Assembly: GCF_049472675.1 (NCBI RefSeq)
Contig: NZ_JAPNXM010000007.1
Coordinates: forward strand, 1 to 64,000
From: Deferribacter thermophilus
GTDB lineage: Bacteria; Chrysiogenota; Deferribacteres; Deferribacterales; Deferribacteraceae
DNA length: 64,000 nt
Direction of reading: 5' to 3'
Shown here: positions 1 to 7,767 of the stretch, in pieces
Layout of the letters: each line of letters opens with the position of its first letter
Numbering within the stretch: position 1 is the stretch's first letter
The notes under the pieces: model-generated
What the model was told of the DNA's origin: nothing
Seen by the model: only the letters and a program-made list of their open reading frames with translations
Databases searched by the model: none
Position numbers and translations under genes: made by a program

Positions 1-402
1 AAAGGATTGACAGGTTTACAAATGGTTAATATTGTAGATAACAAAATGAGGATTTACACAAATAATGTTACAGGGTCACTTTATAATCAAAATTACAACC
101 TTGCAGTTTTCACAAATAGAGGACATTCTTTACACTACCTATTATCTCATTTCGATTTAGATAACTTCTTCAAATACAAAATCACATCTTTTGATGTAAA
201 AAAACCAAAACCAGATCCTGAAGGTTTATTCAAAATTATTAATTTCTTCAAAACTGAACCAGAAAGAGTTTTGTATATTGGTGATACCATAAATGACCTT
301 TTAGCTGCAAAAAATGCCAAAGTTAATTTTATCTCTTTTAAAAATAAATTAGAAGACTACCCTGTAATATATGACCATTTAGAAATCTTTGATTGTTTAT
401 GA
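1..402 (+). CDS. HAD-superfamily hydrolase, 3' part only
   Basis: The frame is open from the first base, so the real start lies outside the window; the TTG at 7 and ATG at 22 are probably internal. About 130 C-terminal residues of a phosphoglycolate-phosphatase-like HAD hydrolase remain. Motif II is the TNR in LAVFTNR, motif III the lysine in KKPKPDP, and motif IV the YIGDTINDLLAA stretch whose aspartates bind Mg2+. Motif I (DxDxT) and the cap must be upstream. The substrate cannot be told from this fragment. The stop overlaps the next start in an ATGA, so the two genes are probably translationally coupled. Confidence 0.85.
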   Translation, partial: KGLTGLQMVNIVDNKMRIYTNNVTGSLYNQNYNLAVFTNRGHSLHYLLSHFDLDNFFKYKITSFDVKKPKPDPEGLFKIINFFKTEPERVLYIGDTINDLLAAKNAKVNFISFKNKLEDYPVIYDHLEIFDCL

Positions 403-1259
403 CCTATCTAAAACTATTATTTGCCACTATATTCTGGGGTGCGTCTTTTACTGCTGGAAAAGTAGCAGTAAAATATCTTCCAGTTTTTACTGTCGCATTC
501 TACAGATTTTTTATTAGTTCTATTATCTTGATATTTATTCTTAAAAAACTAAATATAAACTTTACATTTAAATTTTTTAAAAAATGTGTAATTGGTGGTA
601 TCACAGGTGTTTTTCTTTACAACTACTTTTTTTTAAAAGGGTTACAGCTTACAGACGCTTCGAAGGCATCAATAATAGTGGCTTCAAACCCTGTTATTAC
701 TGCTCTTATCACTGGGTTGTTTCTTAAAGAAAAGTTAAGTTTAAAAAACTATTTAGGGGTCTTATTGTCATTTTTTGGAGTAGTTTTTATTATTTCAAAA
801 GGTGAAATTTCTACAATATTTTCAAATCAACTAAATTTTGGAGATATTCTAATAGTTTTTGCAGCTTTTTCTTGGTCAGCTTATACCATTTTTGGTAAAA
901 TTGCCTTAAATAAAATATCTGCTGTTGAATCTACTACTTACGCTATTTTGTGGGGAACAATTTTTCTTCTCCCTTTTTATATTAACGATTTGTTCAATTC
1001 AATAATGATAGTTAATCTTAAAGTAATAATATCTTTAATCATACTTTCAATTTTTACTACAGTATTAGGCTTTCTATGGTTTTACGAAGGTATCAAGGGG
1101 ATAGGTGCCACAAAAGCTTCGGCTTTTATATTTTTAGTTCCAGTGTTTGGTTCACTTTTTGGGATATTAATTTTGCATGAAAAACTAAATCTATCAATGA
1201 TATTTGGCGGTTTTATGACACTTTGCGGTGTTTATCTAACAAATAAAAATTTTAAATAG
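399..1259 (+). CDS. EamA/DMT-family transporter
   Basis: A 286-residue, very hydrophobic protein with about ten membrane segments arranged as two EamA repeats. The first repeat starts at LLFATIFWGASFTAGKVAV and the second at DILIVFAAFSWSAYTIFGK; both have the glycine/alanine-rich pattern of drug/metabolite transporters. The family exports amino acids, metabolites or drugs, and the substrate is unknown here. ATG 399 was chosen because it forms ATGA with the stop of the HAD gene; a TTG two codons upstream is less likely. It converges on tadA (stop at 1264) with almost no gap and no obvious hairpin terminator. Confidence 0.85.
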   Translation: MTYLKLLFATIFWGASFTAGKVAVKYLPVFTVAFYRFFISSIILIFILKKLNINFTFKFFKKCVIGGITGVFLYNYFFLKGLQLTDASKASIIVASNPVITALITGLFLKEKLSLKNYLGVLLSFFGVVFIISKGEISTIFSNQLNFGDILIVFAAFSWSAYTIFGKIALNKISAVESTTYAILWGTIFLLPFYINDLFNSIMIVNLKVIISLIILSIFTTVLGFLWFYEGIKGIGATKASAFIFLVPVFGSLFGILILHEKLNLSMIFGGFMTLCGVYLTNKNFK

Positions 1260-1263
1260 TTGT

Positions 1264-1719
1264 TTATCTAGATTTTCTAAAAAAGTTTTTCATAAGCTTA
1301 GCTATTTCTTTCTCATATAAACCGTATTTGTATTTTACTTTATGGTTTAAAAAAGGGGTATCAAAGACTCTAATATTGGAAATAACTCCACCAAATTTTG
1401 GCTCTAATACCCCAAAAATTACTTCATTAATTCTACAATGGACAATTGCTCCTGCACACATTATACATGGCTCACATGTAACATAGAGTTTACACTCATT
1501 TAATCTCCAATCATCTAACACTTTAATAGCTCTATTTAAAGCAATTATTTCTGCATGTAACAAAGCATTCCCAAATCTCTCTTTTATATTTCTACCAAAA
1601 GAGATTACTTCATTGTCCTTTACAACAACGGCACCAACAGGCACTTCCCCCTCTTCAAAAGATTCTAAAGCCTGAGAAATAGCAAGCTTCATAAAATAAT
1701 TATCATATTCATTAAACAT
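1264..1719 (-). CDS. tadA: tRNA-specific adenosine deaminase TadA
   Basis: Converts A34 to inosine in tRNA-Arg(ACG), widening codon reading. The cytidine/deoxycytidylate deaminase fold shows the zinc ligands and catalytic glutamate HAEIIALNRA and the second zinc motif PCIMCAGAI. The length of about 150 residues matches the family. ATG 1719 lies inside the last codons of rsmE; a TTG at 1734 in the same frame would add five residues. This is the last gene of the long minus-strand run that begins at tRNA-Gln. A general tRNA/cytosine deaminase is the only alternative, and the motif pair fits TadA well. Confidence 0.92.
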   Translation of the reverse strand: MFNEYDNYFMKLAISQALESFEEGEVPVGAVVVKDNEVISFGRNIKERFGNALLHAEIIALNRAIKVLDDWRLNECKLYVTCEPCIMCAGAIVHCRINEVIFGVLEPKFGGVISNIRVFDTPFLNHKVKYKYGLYEKEIAKLMKNFFRKSR

Positions 1720-2422
1720 ATTTACCGCAATCAAGATAACTTTTTATCAAACCAGCAAAAACTACACCAGCTGTTTCAGCTTTTAAAATACCATTTATTG
1801 GTGATAAAAAATTAAAACCTTTATCTTTCAAAATTAACAAATCACTTTCACTAAAACCACCTTCAGGTCCTATAAAAATTGCAACAGATTTAGCTATACG
1901 ATCTGGCAAATTTTTCTCTTTTACTTTTTCATAAAAACATATTTTCTCATCAGTATTTACTATAATATCTTTTAATTCTTTGAAATAATAAAGTTCTGGC
2001 AAAAAGTTATAGCCTGCTTGCATTGCACCATTTATCAATAATTTTCTTAATCTTTCCAAAGTCTTATTTTCCAATTTGACAACACTATTTTCAGATTTTA
2101 CAAGAATAACTTTAGTAACCCCCAACTCCCCATATTTTTCAACTACCGTATCAAGATATTCCCTTTTCATCAGCGATTGAATCACAATAAATTCATAAAA
2201 AGGGAAATCATACTTTTTTTCTTTAATAAGCTCAATTTCAACATACTTTTTAGAAACATTTTTAATTTTGTAAAAACCTTTAGAATTTTCTGTATAAAGA
2301 ATTAGTTCATCATTACAACTCAACCTTAAAACATTTTTTACATAATGAGCTTCATTTTCAGTCAATTTAATTGTAGGCTGACATCTATCTAAGTTTAAAT
2401 ATAAAGAATTTAATCGATGCAA
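1712..2422 (-). CDS. rsmE: 16S rRNA m3U1498 methyltransferase RsmE
   Basis: A SPOUT-class methyltransferase that methylates N3 of U1498 of 16S rRNA using SAM. The N-terminal PUA-like part (residues 1 to about 70) is followed by the knot domain with the SAM-binding motifs IFIGPEGGFSESD and ILKAETAGVVFAGL; LINGAMQAGYNFLPEL is also typical of the family. The 236-residue length is normal. The start is a TTG at 2422 preceded by GAGGT at good spacing, overlapping the end of the phosphatase gene. Cytoplasmic, acting on assembled small subunits. Confidence 0.92.
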   Translation of the reverse strand: MHRLNSLYLNLDRCQPTIKLTENEAHYVKNVLRLSCNDELILYTENSKGFYKIKNVSKKYVEIELIKEKKYDFPFYEFIVIQSLMKREYLDTVVEKYGELGVTKVILVKSENSVVKLENKTLERLRKLLINGAMQAGYNFLPELYYFKELKDIIVNTDEKICFYEKVKEKNLPDRIAKSVAIFIGPEGGFSESDLLILKDKGFNFLSPINGILKAETAGVVFAGLIKSYLDCGKYV

Positions 2423-3174
2423 TCTATTACCTCAAAATCAAATTCCCCAGTTTTATCATCTACAATTACACTTGATAAATAATATCCATAAACACAGCCA
2501 GTATCAATATTGATAGAAATTATTTCACCCAGATTATTCTTATTTACAAAAGGTCTATAACCTTTTTCAATTTTCATAACTGGTGTATGCCCATGAATAA
2601 TAATATAATTTTCTATTTTTTTATCATAAAAATCTATTTCCCTTGTCCAGATATATGGAAAAAGAATTTCTTTTTCTTTATCTGTAACAATATCTAAGTG
2701 AAGCTTTGGAATAATCTCTGCATTGAGACATCCTGCATGAGAAATAAAATAGTTCTCAACCCCTTTTATTATCATAAATTTCTCAAATGATTTAATAAAC
2801 TCCAGATATTCCTTATATTTCTTAACAAACTTATCTCTAACCTCAACACCCCTCAGATGTTGGTTATACAAATCTTCATCAAATGATCTCAAAGTAGCCT
2901 TACCACCATTATAAAACCAGTCATATTCATTGTATCTCCCAGTTTCTTCAAAATAATCTATCATCATATCTTCATGATTTCCTAGTAAAAAAGTGGTTTT
3001 ATATGCTGATGAAAACTCCTTTACTAGATTTAAGACATCTTTAGAAAAATTGCCTCTATCAATCAAATCCCCAACAAATATATATTGATCAATACTATAA
3101 TTCTTAATCAAGCTATTTAAAAGCCTATCCAAAGTCCTAACACAACCATGAACATCACCAATCACTGCAAACAT
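2410..3174 (-). CDS. PPP-type metallophosphatase (Ser/Thr phosphatase-like)
   Basis: A calcineurin-like phosphoesterase with the PPP signature: GDVHGC at the N-terminus, then GDLIDRG, LLGNHEDMM, SHAG and IIHGHTPV, which supply the two-metal site ligands. Such bacterial proteins dephosphorylate Ser/Thr/Tyr residues or small molecules such as diadenosine polyphosphates, so the substrate is open. ATG 3174 was preferred over a longer in-frame start because GAGG lies nine bases upstream and the GDVHG motif then begins at residue 6, as usual. It overlaps prmA upstream and rsmE downstream, inside an RNA/ribosome-modification gene run. Confidence 0.85.
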   Translation of the reverse strand: MFAVIGDVHGCVRTLDRLLNSLIKNYSIDQYIFVGDLIDRGNFSKDVLNLVKEFSSAYKTTFLLGNHEDMMIDYFEETGRYNEYDWFYNGGKATLRSFDEDLYNQHLRGVEVRDKFVKKYKEYLEFIKSFEKFMIIKGVENYFISHAGCLNAEIIPKLHLDIVTDKEKEILFPYIWTREIDFYDKKIENYIIIHGHTPVMKIEKGYRPFVNKNNLGEIISINIDTGCVYGYYLSSVIVDDKTGEFDFEVIDCID

Positions 3175-3938
3175 CTTCTTAACCTCGCACCCCACCAACC
3201 ATCTATCTCCAGCTCTTTATCAATATAAAAATTTGAAGGTATAAACTGCTTAAAGTATTCATTCTCCCCTTTAAGAATACCTGATAAAATAATATATTCT
3301 TTAGCCTTTTCTTCAAAAAAACTTATAAGTTCTATTAAAATTGAACTAATAATATTAGCCACCACTACATCCACTTTATAATCTTTTTTTAATGAATCTA
3401 TTGAACCACACCAAAATATAATATTTTTCACATCATTATTATTACAATTTTCTACTAAATTATTAAATGTAGCGAAATCGTTATCACAAGCAAAAACCTT
3501 TTTTGCTTTGCATTTACTTGCCAAAATTGATAAAATTCCACTACCTGAACCCACTTCCAAAACAGTTTTTTCTTCAACTACATCTTCTAATAACCTTGCA
3601 GCAATTTTGGTCGTAGGGTGATCACCAGTGCCAAAAGCCATCGATGGATTAATAAATATCGTATTTTCATTTTTTTTATTAAAATCAAATGTATAAAAAT
3701 AATTTTCAGTCAATTTCCCCTCTTTTAAAAACTCTTTCCATTTGTTAACCCAATCATCATCAATAATATATTCAGAAAATTCAATATTTTTATCATTAAG
3801 AATCGAAGACAAATTCTCCTCTGAATATAAAACAATAACTTTATCTCCAGCAAATTCTTCTTCAACTGCATACATATTCAAATCCTCATCAGCCATAACT
3901 ACATCATAATCTTTAATATCAATAACATATTTAAACAT
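3162..3938 (-). CDS. prmA: Ribosomal protein L11 methyltransferase PrmA
   Basis: SAM-dependent trimethylation of ribosomal protein L11. Class I methyltransferase core: motif I is VLEVGSGSGILSILASK, preceded by the PrmA hallmark NPSMAFGTGDHPTT, and motif IV is VDVVVANIISSILIEL. The N-terminal ~70 residues would be the L11-recognition domain. The 258-residue length is slightly short of the usual ~290. ATG 3938 has GAGG five bases upstream; a TTG at 3953 also lies in frame. It overlaps the stop region of the DctM-like gene. A shorter PrmA-like protein is encoded at 48434-48971. Confidence 0.9.
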   Translation of the reverse strand: MFKYVIDIKDYDVVMADEDLNMYAVEEEFAGDKVIVLYSEENLSSILNDKNIEFSEYIIDDDWVNKWKEFLKEGKLTENYFYTFDFNKKNENTIFINPSMAFGTGDHPTTKIAARLLEDVVEEKTVLEVGSGSGILSILASKCKAKKVFACDNDFATFNNLVENCNNNDVKNIIFWCGSIDSLKKDYKVDVVVANIISSILIELISFFEEKAKEYIILSGILKGENEYFKQFIPSNFYIDKELEIDGWWGARLRRCLQ

Positions 3939-3945
3939 ATTAACC

Positions 3946-5142
3946 TCATACAAAATATATCGTTATGATAGAAAATAAGCCAGTATAAATCATTATTTTT
4001 AATAATAATTCATTAACTCGACTTTTTCCAATTCCTAATTTATCAATATAGTTTTGTATCAATAAATTTTCAATTAAACTGAAAAAACCCAATGTAACAA
4101 AGGATAAATATGCAAATCCAAAAACATACTTATTTAAACTAAATTCATTAATTATAATTTTATAGAAAGGGTATAAAATTATTATTACTGCTAATGGGTC
4201 TAAAAACTGAATTAATATATAACTAATTAATAGTAAAATAATGATAAATACATACTTATCTGAAAAGATAGACAAAAAAAGATTAGAAAGCCTATAATCA
4301 TACCCACCATAAACTATTAATATATTAATAAAAAACAACATAATAAGCAGAGAAATAATCACTCCACTTCTTTCTAAAACCTCATTAATAATCAAAAGAT
4401 TAATCTTCATATCCCATTTCCCACTGATCAAAATATAACAAATTGTAATTATAATCAGCACTAACATTATTTCGAAAATAGAATATGGAACAAAAATCAT
4501 ATATATAAAAATAAAAAATAAAAATGTAAAAAATATTATATCCAGAAGTTTAAAATTTCCCCTTTTAAAAAAGATAACCTTATTTTTAAATAGCAAAAAA
4601 TAGCCAAAAATAAAGAAAATAAAAGATAGCAAGTAAAAATATAGAAACACAGATTTTAAAGACAGTTTTAATAAAAAAGAATATACCAAGATAGGGATTG
4701 ATATTGGTGAAACAAATGCAAAAATTGAGAAAAAATGGCTAAATACTAAAATGTCATCATTTTTCATGTCACTATTTCTTTTTAAAAAACTAATTATCTG
4801 TTTATTAGAAATAACCGCAGAAGGTAAAAACAGCGTTGAGGAAAATAATATTAAAAATAATCGCAAAAAGTTTGACTTAATTTTTCCCAGAAATTTTAAT
4901 ACACTATCAAATATTCCATATCTTATCAAAATCAAAGATAAAAAAATATACAATGGTATAGATATAAGCTCTTCTGAGCCAATTATCCTTTCTACTGAAA
5001 TAGAAATCAGATACTTTATCTGCTCATAGCTCAAACCATTTTTAAAAGCTAAAAACAATGAAATTAAAAAGAGAAAACTAAAAACATTCATTCGCAATAC
5101 AAAAGCTGTAAATAAAAGTAAAGCTAAAACAGCAAGAGTCAT
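3946..5142 (-). CDS. Divergent TRAP transporter large permease (DctM-like)
   Basis: A 398-residue protein that is almost entirely membrane segments. It follows the DctM plan in weakened form. Near the N-terminus, EELISIPLYIFLSLILIRYG matches the AIPLFIL...GI pattern. A middle region FLPSAVISNKQII has the place of the usual sGS/a signature. Near the C-terminus, FLDPLAVIIILYPF matches the conserved mD...P segment and is followed by a second LG-type repeat. The canonical GS/SGS and PPS motifs are missing, so substrate handling may differ. Position next to a DctP-like binding protein and a small four-helix protein supports a TRAP permease. ATG 5142 overlaps the upstream gene's stop. Confidence 0.6.
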   Translation of the reverse strand: MTLAVLALLLFTAFVLRMNVFSFLFLISLFLAFKNGLSYEQIKYLISISVERIIGSEELISIPLYIFLSLILIRYGIFDSVLKFLGKIKSNFLRLFLILFSSTLFLPSAVISNKQIISFLKRNSDMKNDDILVFSHFFSIFAFVSPISIPILVYSFLLKLSLKSVFLYFYLLSFIFFIFGYFLLFKNKVIFFKRGNFKLLDIIFFTFLFFIFIYMIFVPYSIFEIMLVLIIITICYILISGKWDMKINLLIINEVLERSGVIISLLIMLFFINILIVYGGYDYRLSNLFLSIFSDKYVFIIILLLISYILIQFLDPLAVIIILYPFYKIIINEFSLNKYVFGFAYLSFVTLGFFSLIENLLIQNYIDKLGIGKSRVNELLLKIMIYTGLFSIITIYFV

Positions 5143-5447
5143 TTCTTACCCAAAGAAATTAATATTATTAATAAAATCATCAAACATATTAATATAATAT
5201 AATTTGTAGAAACAAAGCCTATAAATAATACAACAAACAGAACATTAATAATTTTAGATTGTATTGCCTTTTCATCTGAATAAGAATACATTTTGCCACC
5301 ACTTATAGCTACCACTGACATAGCAATTAGTACAAAATAATTAAAAAAATGTATTATTTTAAACTTATATATATATTGGTTAATGATATTTAATGTTAAG
5401 AATATATAAAATAAATAATGTAATATTATTGATGTTTTTACTCTAAT
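5139..5447 (-). CDS. Small four-helix membrane protein, probable TRAP DctQ-like subunit with a non-standard start
   Basis: From ATG 5321 only 60 residues and two helices are encoded, but the same frame is open without a stop back to 5456, inside the end of the DctP-like gene. The added stretch is hydrophobic. Read from an ATT at 5447 the protein has 102 residues and four helices (about 6-23, 31-49, 66-80, 83-99), the DctQ topology. GAGG lies seven bases before that ATT. No ATG, GTG, TTG or CTG occurs in frame before 5321. It sits exactly where dctQ belongs, between dctP and dctM. Sequence similarity to DctQ is weak, so the name rests on topology and position. Starting at ATG 5321 or at 5291 would lose the first helices. 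Confidence 0.55.
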   Translation of the reverse strand: MRVKTSIILHYLFYIFLTLNIINQYIYKFKIIHFFNYFVLIAMSVVAISGGKMYSYSDEKAIQSKIINVLFVVLFIGFVSTNYIILICLMILLIILISLGKK

Positions 5448-6409
5448 TTTAATACCTCATTAATTAAATTTTCATTTACTACATCATAAAAATATGGATA
5501 ATACCCTTTATAATACTCTTCCCACTCTTTTAATAACAGATCATCTAATACTAAAATGTTTAAATTAGAAAAAGTTTTCATTCGCATAAAGTTGTCAATA
5601 TTTTTCTCTTCTGCTAATTTATATTCATAAATTGTCGTTGATTCTACTGCATCTTTAATAATCTCTTTGTATTCATCTGATAATGAGTTCCAAAACTTTC
5701 TACTTGTAATAAAAGCATAACCCAAAAACCCGTTTTTAGTAACTGTCAGATATCTTTGATATTTATAAAACCCCTGAGTATAAATATTGCTAAAAGTATT
5801 TTGCTGACCATCAATAACTCCCGATTTCAAATAATCAACTACCACATTAAAAGGTTTTGTAATAGGTATTGCACCAGTTAAAGATAATGATTTGTTAATA
5901 ATATAACTCCCTTGTGTTCTTATTTTTAACCCTTTGAGATCTACTGGTCTATAAATAGGTTTATCCCTCGTAGTAATAACCTTAAAACCATTATCCCAAA
6001 AAGCCAATACAACATAACCTTTCTCTAATGCCCTTTTTTTTAAATAATTGCCTACAAAACCCACATAGGTTCTGTGTATATGATCTATTGATTTAAACAG
6101 ATATGGGATGTCAAACAGCTGAAACTCTTTGACATCATCAGCAATCTTAGAAAAACTTGGTATAGCAAACTGTATTATACCCTTTTTTAGAGCACCTAAA
6201 GCTTCCCTATCATCAAAAAGCACCCCATTTGAAAAAATTTCAATTTTTACTACACCTTTAGTATGTTTTTCCACTTGCTCTTTAAAATATTTAACAGCAA
6301 GCCCCTTTGGGCTATCATCTGATACAACATGACTTAACCTAAAAACTTCTGGATAAAGATTTAAAGAAAAAAAGATAACAAACAAAACCGATAAAAAAAA
6401 AGTTCTCAT
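5438..6409 (-). CDS. TRAP transporter substrate-binding protein (DctP family)
   Basis: A periplasmic solute-binding protein of 323 residues with an N-terminal signal peptide (hydrophobic residues 4-17, ending near LYPE). The DctP fold is shown by LSHVVSDDSPKG, VKIEIFSNGVLFDD, LKGLKIRTQGSY (carrying the arginine that usually contacts a carboxylate ligand) and GVIDGQQNTFSNIYTQGFYK. The ligand is probably an organic acid, but this is inference. ATG 6409 overlaps the stop of the sigma-54 regulator by four bases, so sensor, regulator and binding protein are made from one message. The kinase could monitor the same solute. Confidence 0.88.
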   Translation of the reverse strand: MRTFFLSVLFVIFFSLNLYPEVFRLSHVVSDDSPKGLAVKYFKEQVEKHTKGVVKIEIFSNGVLFDDREALGALKKGIIQFAIPSFSKIADDVKEFQLFDIPYLFKSIDHIHRTYVGFVGNYLKKRALEKGYVVLAFWDNGFKVITTRDKPIYRPVDLKGLKIRTQGSYIINKSLSLTGAIPITKPFNVVVDYLKSGVIDGQQNTFSNIYTQGFYKYQRYLTVTKNGFLGYAFITSRKFWNSLSDEYKEIIKDAVESTTIYEYKLAEEKNIDNFMRMKTFSNLNILVLDDLLLKEWEEYYKGYYPYFYDVVNENLINEVLKLE

Positions 6410-7749
6410 TTTCCTAAATATTTATTAAGCTTTCTATGTAAAGTAGAAGTATCAATACCAGCAATTTTAGCTGCTTCACTAATCTTGTTATTGGTAAAAT
6501 TTAGTAATTGTTTTAAATATTCCCGTTCAAAATCCTCTTTAGCTTCTTTATAACTTTTTATAAATTTTCTCGTCTTTTTCAATTCTTCGGGTATATAATT
6601 TATTGTCAATACATCAGAATCTTCAAGTGCCACACAACGCTCTACAACATTTTCAAGCTCTCTGACATTTCCAGGCCAATCATATTCATAACAAAACTTA
6701 TAAAAATCTGATGAAATATTCCTTATATTTTTATTAAATTCTTTAGCATATTTTTTAGTAAAATAATCAATGAGCAAAGGGATATCCTCTTTCCTTTCCC
6801 TCAAAGGTGGTATATAAATATTAATTACATTTAATCTGTAATATAAATCCTCTCTAAAATTCCCCTTATCCACTTCATCTTTTAAATTTTTATTTGTCGC
6901 AGCAATGATTCTTACATTTATGTCTATTAAATCAGAAGAACCTAATCTTTTTATGGTTCGCTCTTGAATTACTCTCAACAGCTTAGCTTGAAAATTTAAT
7001 GAAGTTTCAGTAATTTCATCTAAAAATATGGTGCCATTGTTTGCCTCTTCAAAATACCCTTTCTTTGTAGAATAAGCTCCAGTAAAAGCACCTTTTTCAT
7101 ACCCAAAGAATAAGCTTTCATATAAATTTTCAGGTATTGCAGCACAATTAACAGGTAAAAATCTCTCATTTTTTCTATCACTCAAATTATGAATTGATCT
7201 GGCTATCAATTCCTTACCTGTGCCAGATTCACCAGTAATCAAAATATTACTATTTATTTTAGATACTTTTTTAACAAGTGATAAAATATCCATCATCTTT
7301 TTGCTTTTTGCTATGATATTTTCGATACCATATATCTCACTGATATTTTTTTGTAATATTTTTACCTCAGTTTTCAGTTTACTATTTTCTATAGCTTTTT
7401 TAATTCTAACAGATATTTCCTCCAAATCTTCAAACGGTTTAGTAATGAAATCAAAAGCACCTCGTTTAATCGCTTCCACAGCCTTTTCTATTGAAGCATA
7501 GGCAGTCATCAAAACAACTGTCATATCTGGATATTCTTTCAAAACATAATCAAGGACATCCAATCCGCTCATCTCCGGCATCAATATATCAGTGATAACT
7601 ACATCAGGCATAATTTTATCAAGGTTTTTCAAAGCTTCAATTGGAGATTGAAATTTATAAATTCTTATAGAATTATCATCCAAGAAAAGTGCTTCGAAAA
7701 AATCTAAAGTATATTTCTCATCATCTATTATCAAAATCTTATTCATCAT
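6406..7749 (-). CDS. Sigma-54-dependent response regulator (NtrC/DctD family)
   Basis: A 447-residue transcription activator. The N-terminal receiver has the acidic pocket DDE at 10-12, the phospho-acceptor aspartate in VVITDILMPEMSG (about 54) and the lysine of ITKPF. The AAA+ domain follows, with Walker A GESGTGKELIA, the sigma-54-contacting GAFTGA loop, and FLDEI. The C-terminus is a Fis-type helix-turn-helix (ISEAAKIAGIDTSTLHRKL). Two ATGs (7749, 7746) follow an AGGGGGG. It is paired with the kinase upstream and the TRAP genes downstream, as DctB/DctD are with dicarboxylate transporters. I saw no clear -24/-12 element just ahead of the TRAP genes, which lie in the same message. Confidence 0.92.
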   Translation of the reverse strand: MMNKILIIDDEKYTLDFFEALFLDDNSIRIYKFQSPIEALKNLDKIMPDVVITDILMPEMSGLDVLDYVLKEYPDMTVVLMTAYASIEKAVEAIKRGAFDFITKPFEDLEEISVRIKKAIENSKLKTEVKILQKNISEIYGIENIIAKSKKMMDILSLVKKVSKINSNILITGESGTGKELIARSIHNLSDRKNERFLPVNCAAIPENLYESLFFGYEKGAFTGAYSTKKGYFEEANNGTIFLDEITETSLNFQAKLLRVIQERTIKRLGSSDLIDINVRIIAATNKNLKDEVDKGNFREDLYYRLNVINIYIPPLRERKEDIPLLIDYFTKKYAKEFNKNIRNISSDFYKFCYEYDWPGNVRELENVVERCVALEDSDVLTINYIPEELKKTRKFIKSYKEAKEDFEREYLKQLLNFTNNKISEAAKIAGIDTSTLHRKLNKYLGK

Positions 7750-7767
7750 CCCCCCTTATACAATTAT

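Noticed and set aside
5139..5321. Accepting the 60-residue protein from ATG 5321 as complete
   Set aside because: It would start in the middle of a hydrophobic helix, and the upstream open frame is hydrophobic with a well-placed GAGG.
5438..5460. Canonical -1 slippery heptamer at the dctP end
   Set aside because: A-TTA-AAA does not meet the X-XXY-YYZ form, and fusing a periplasmic protein to DctQ makes little sense; kept only as an alternative to AUU initiation.
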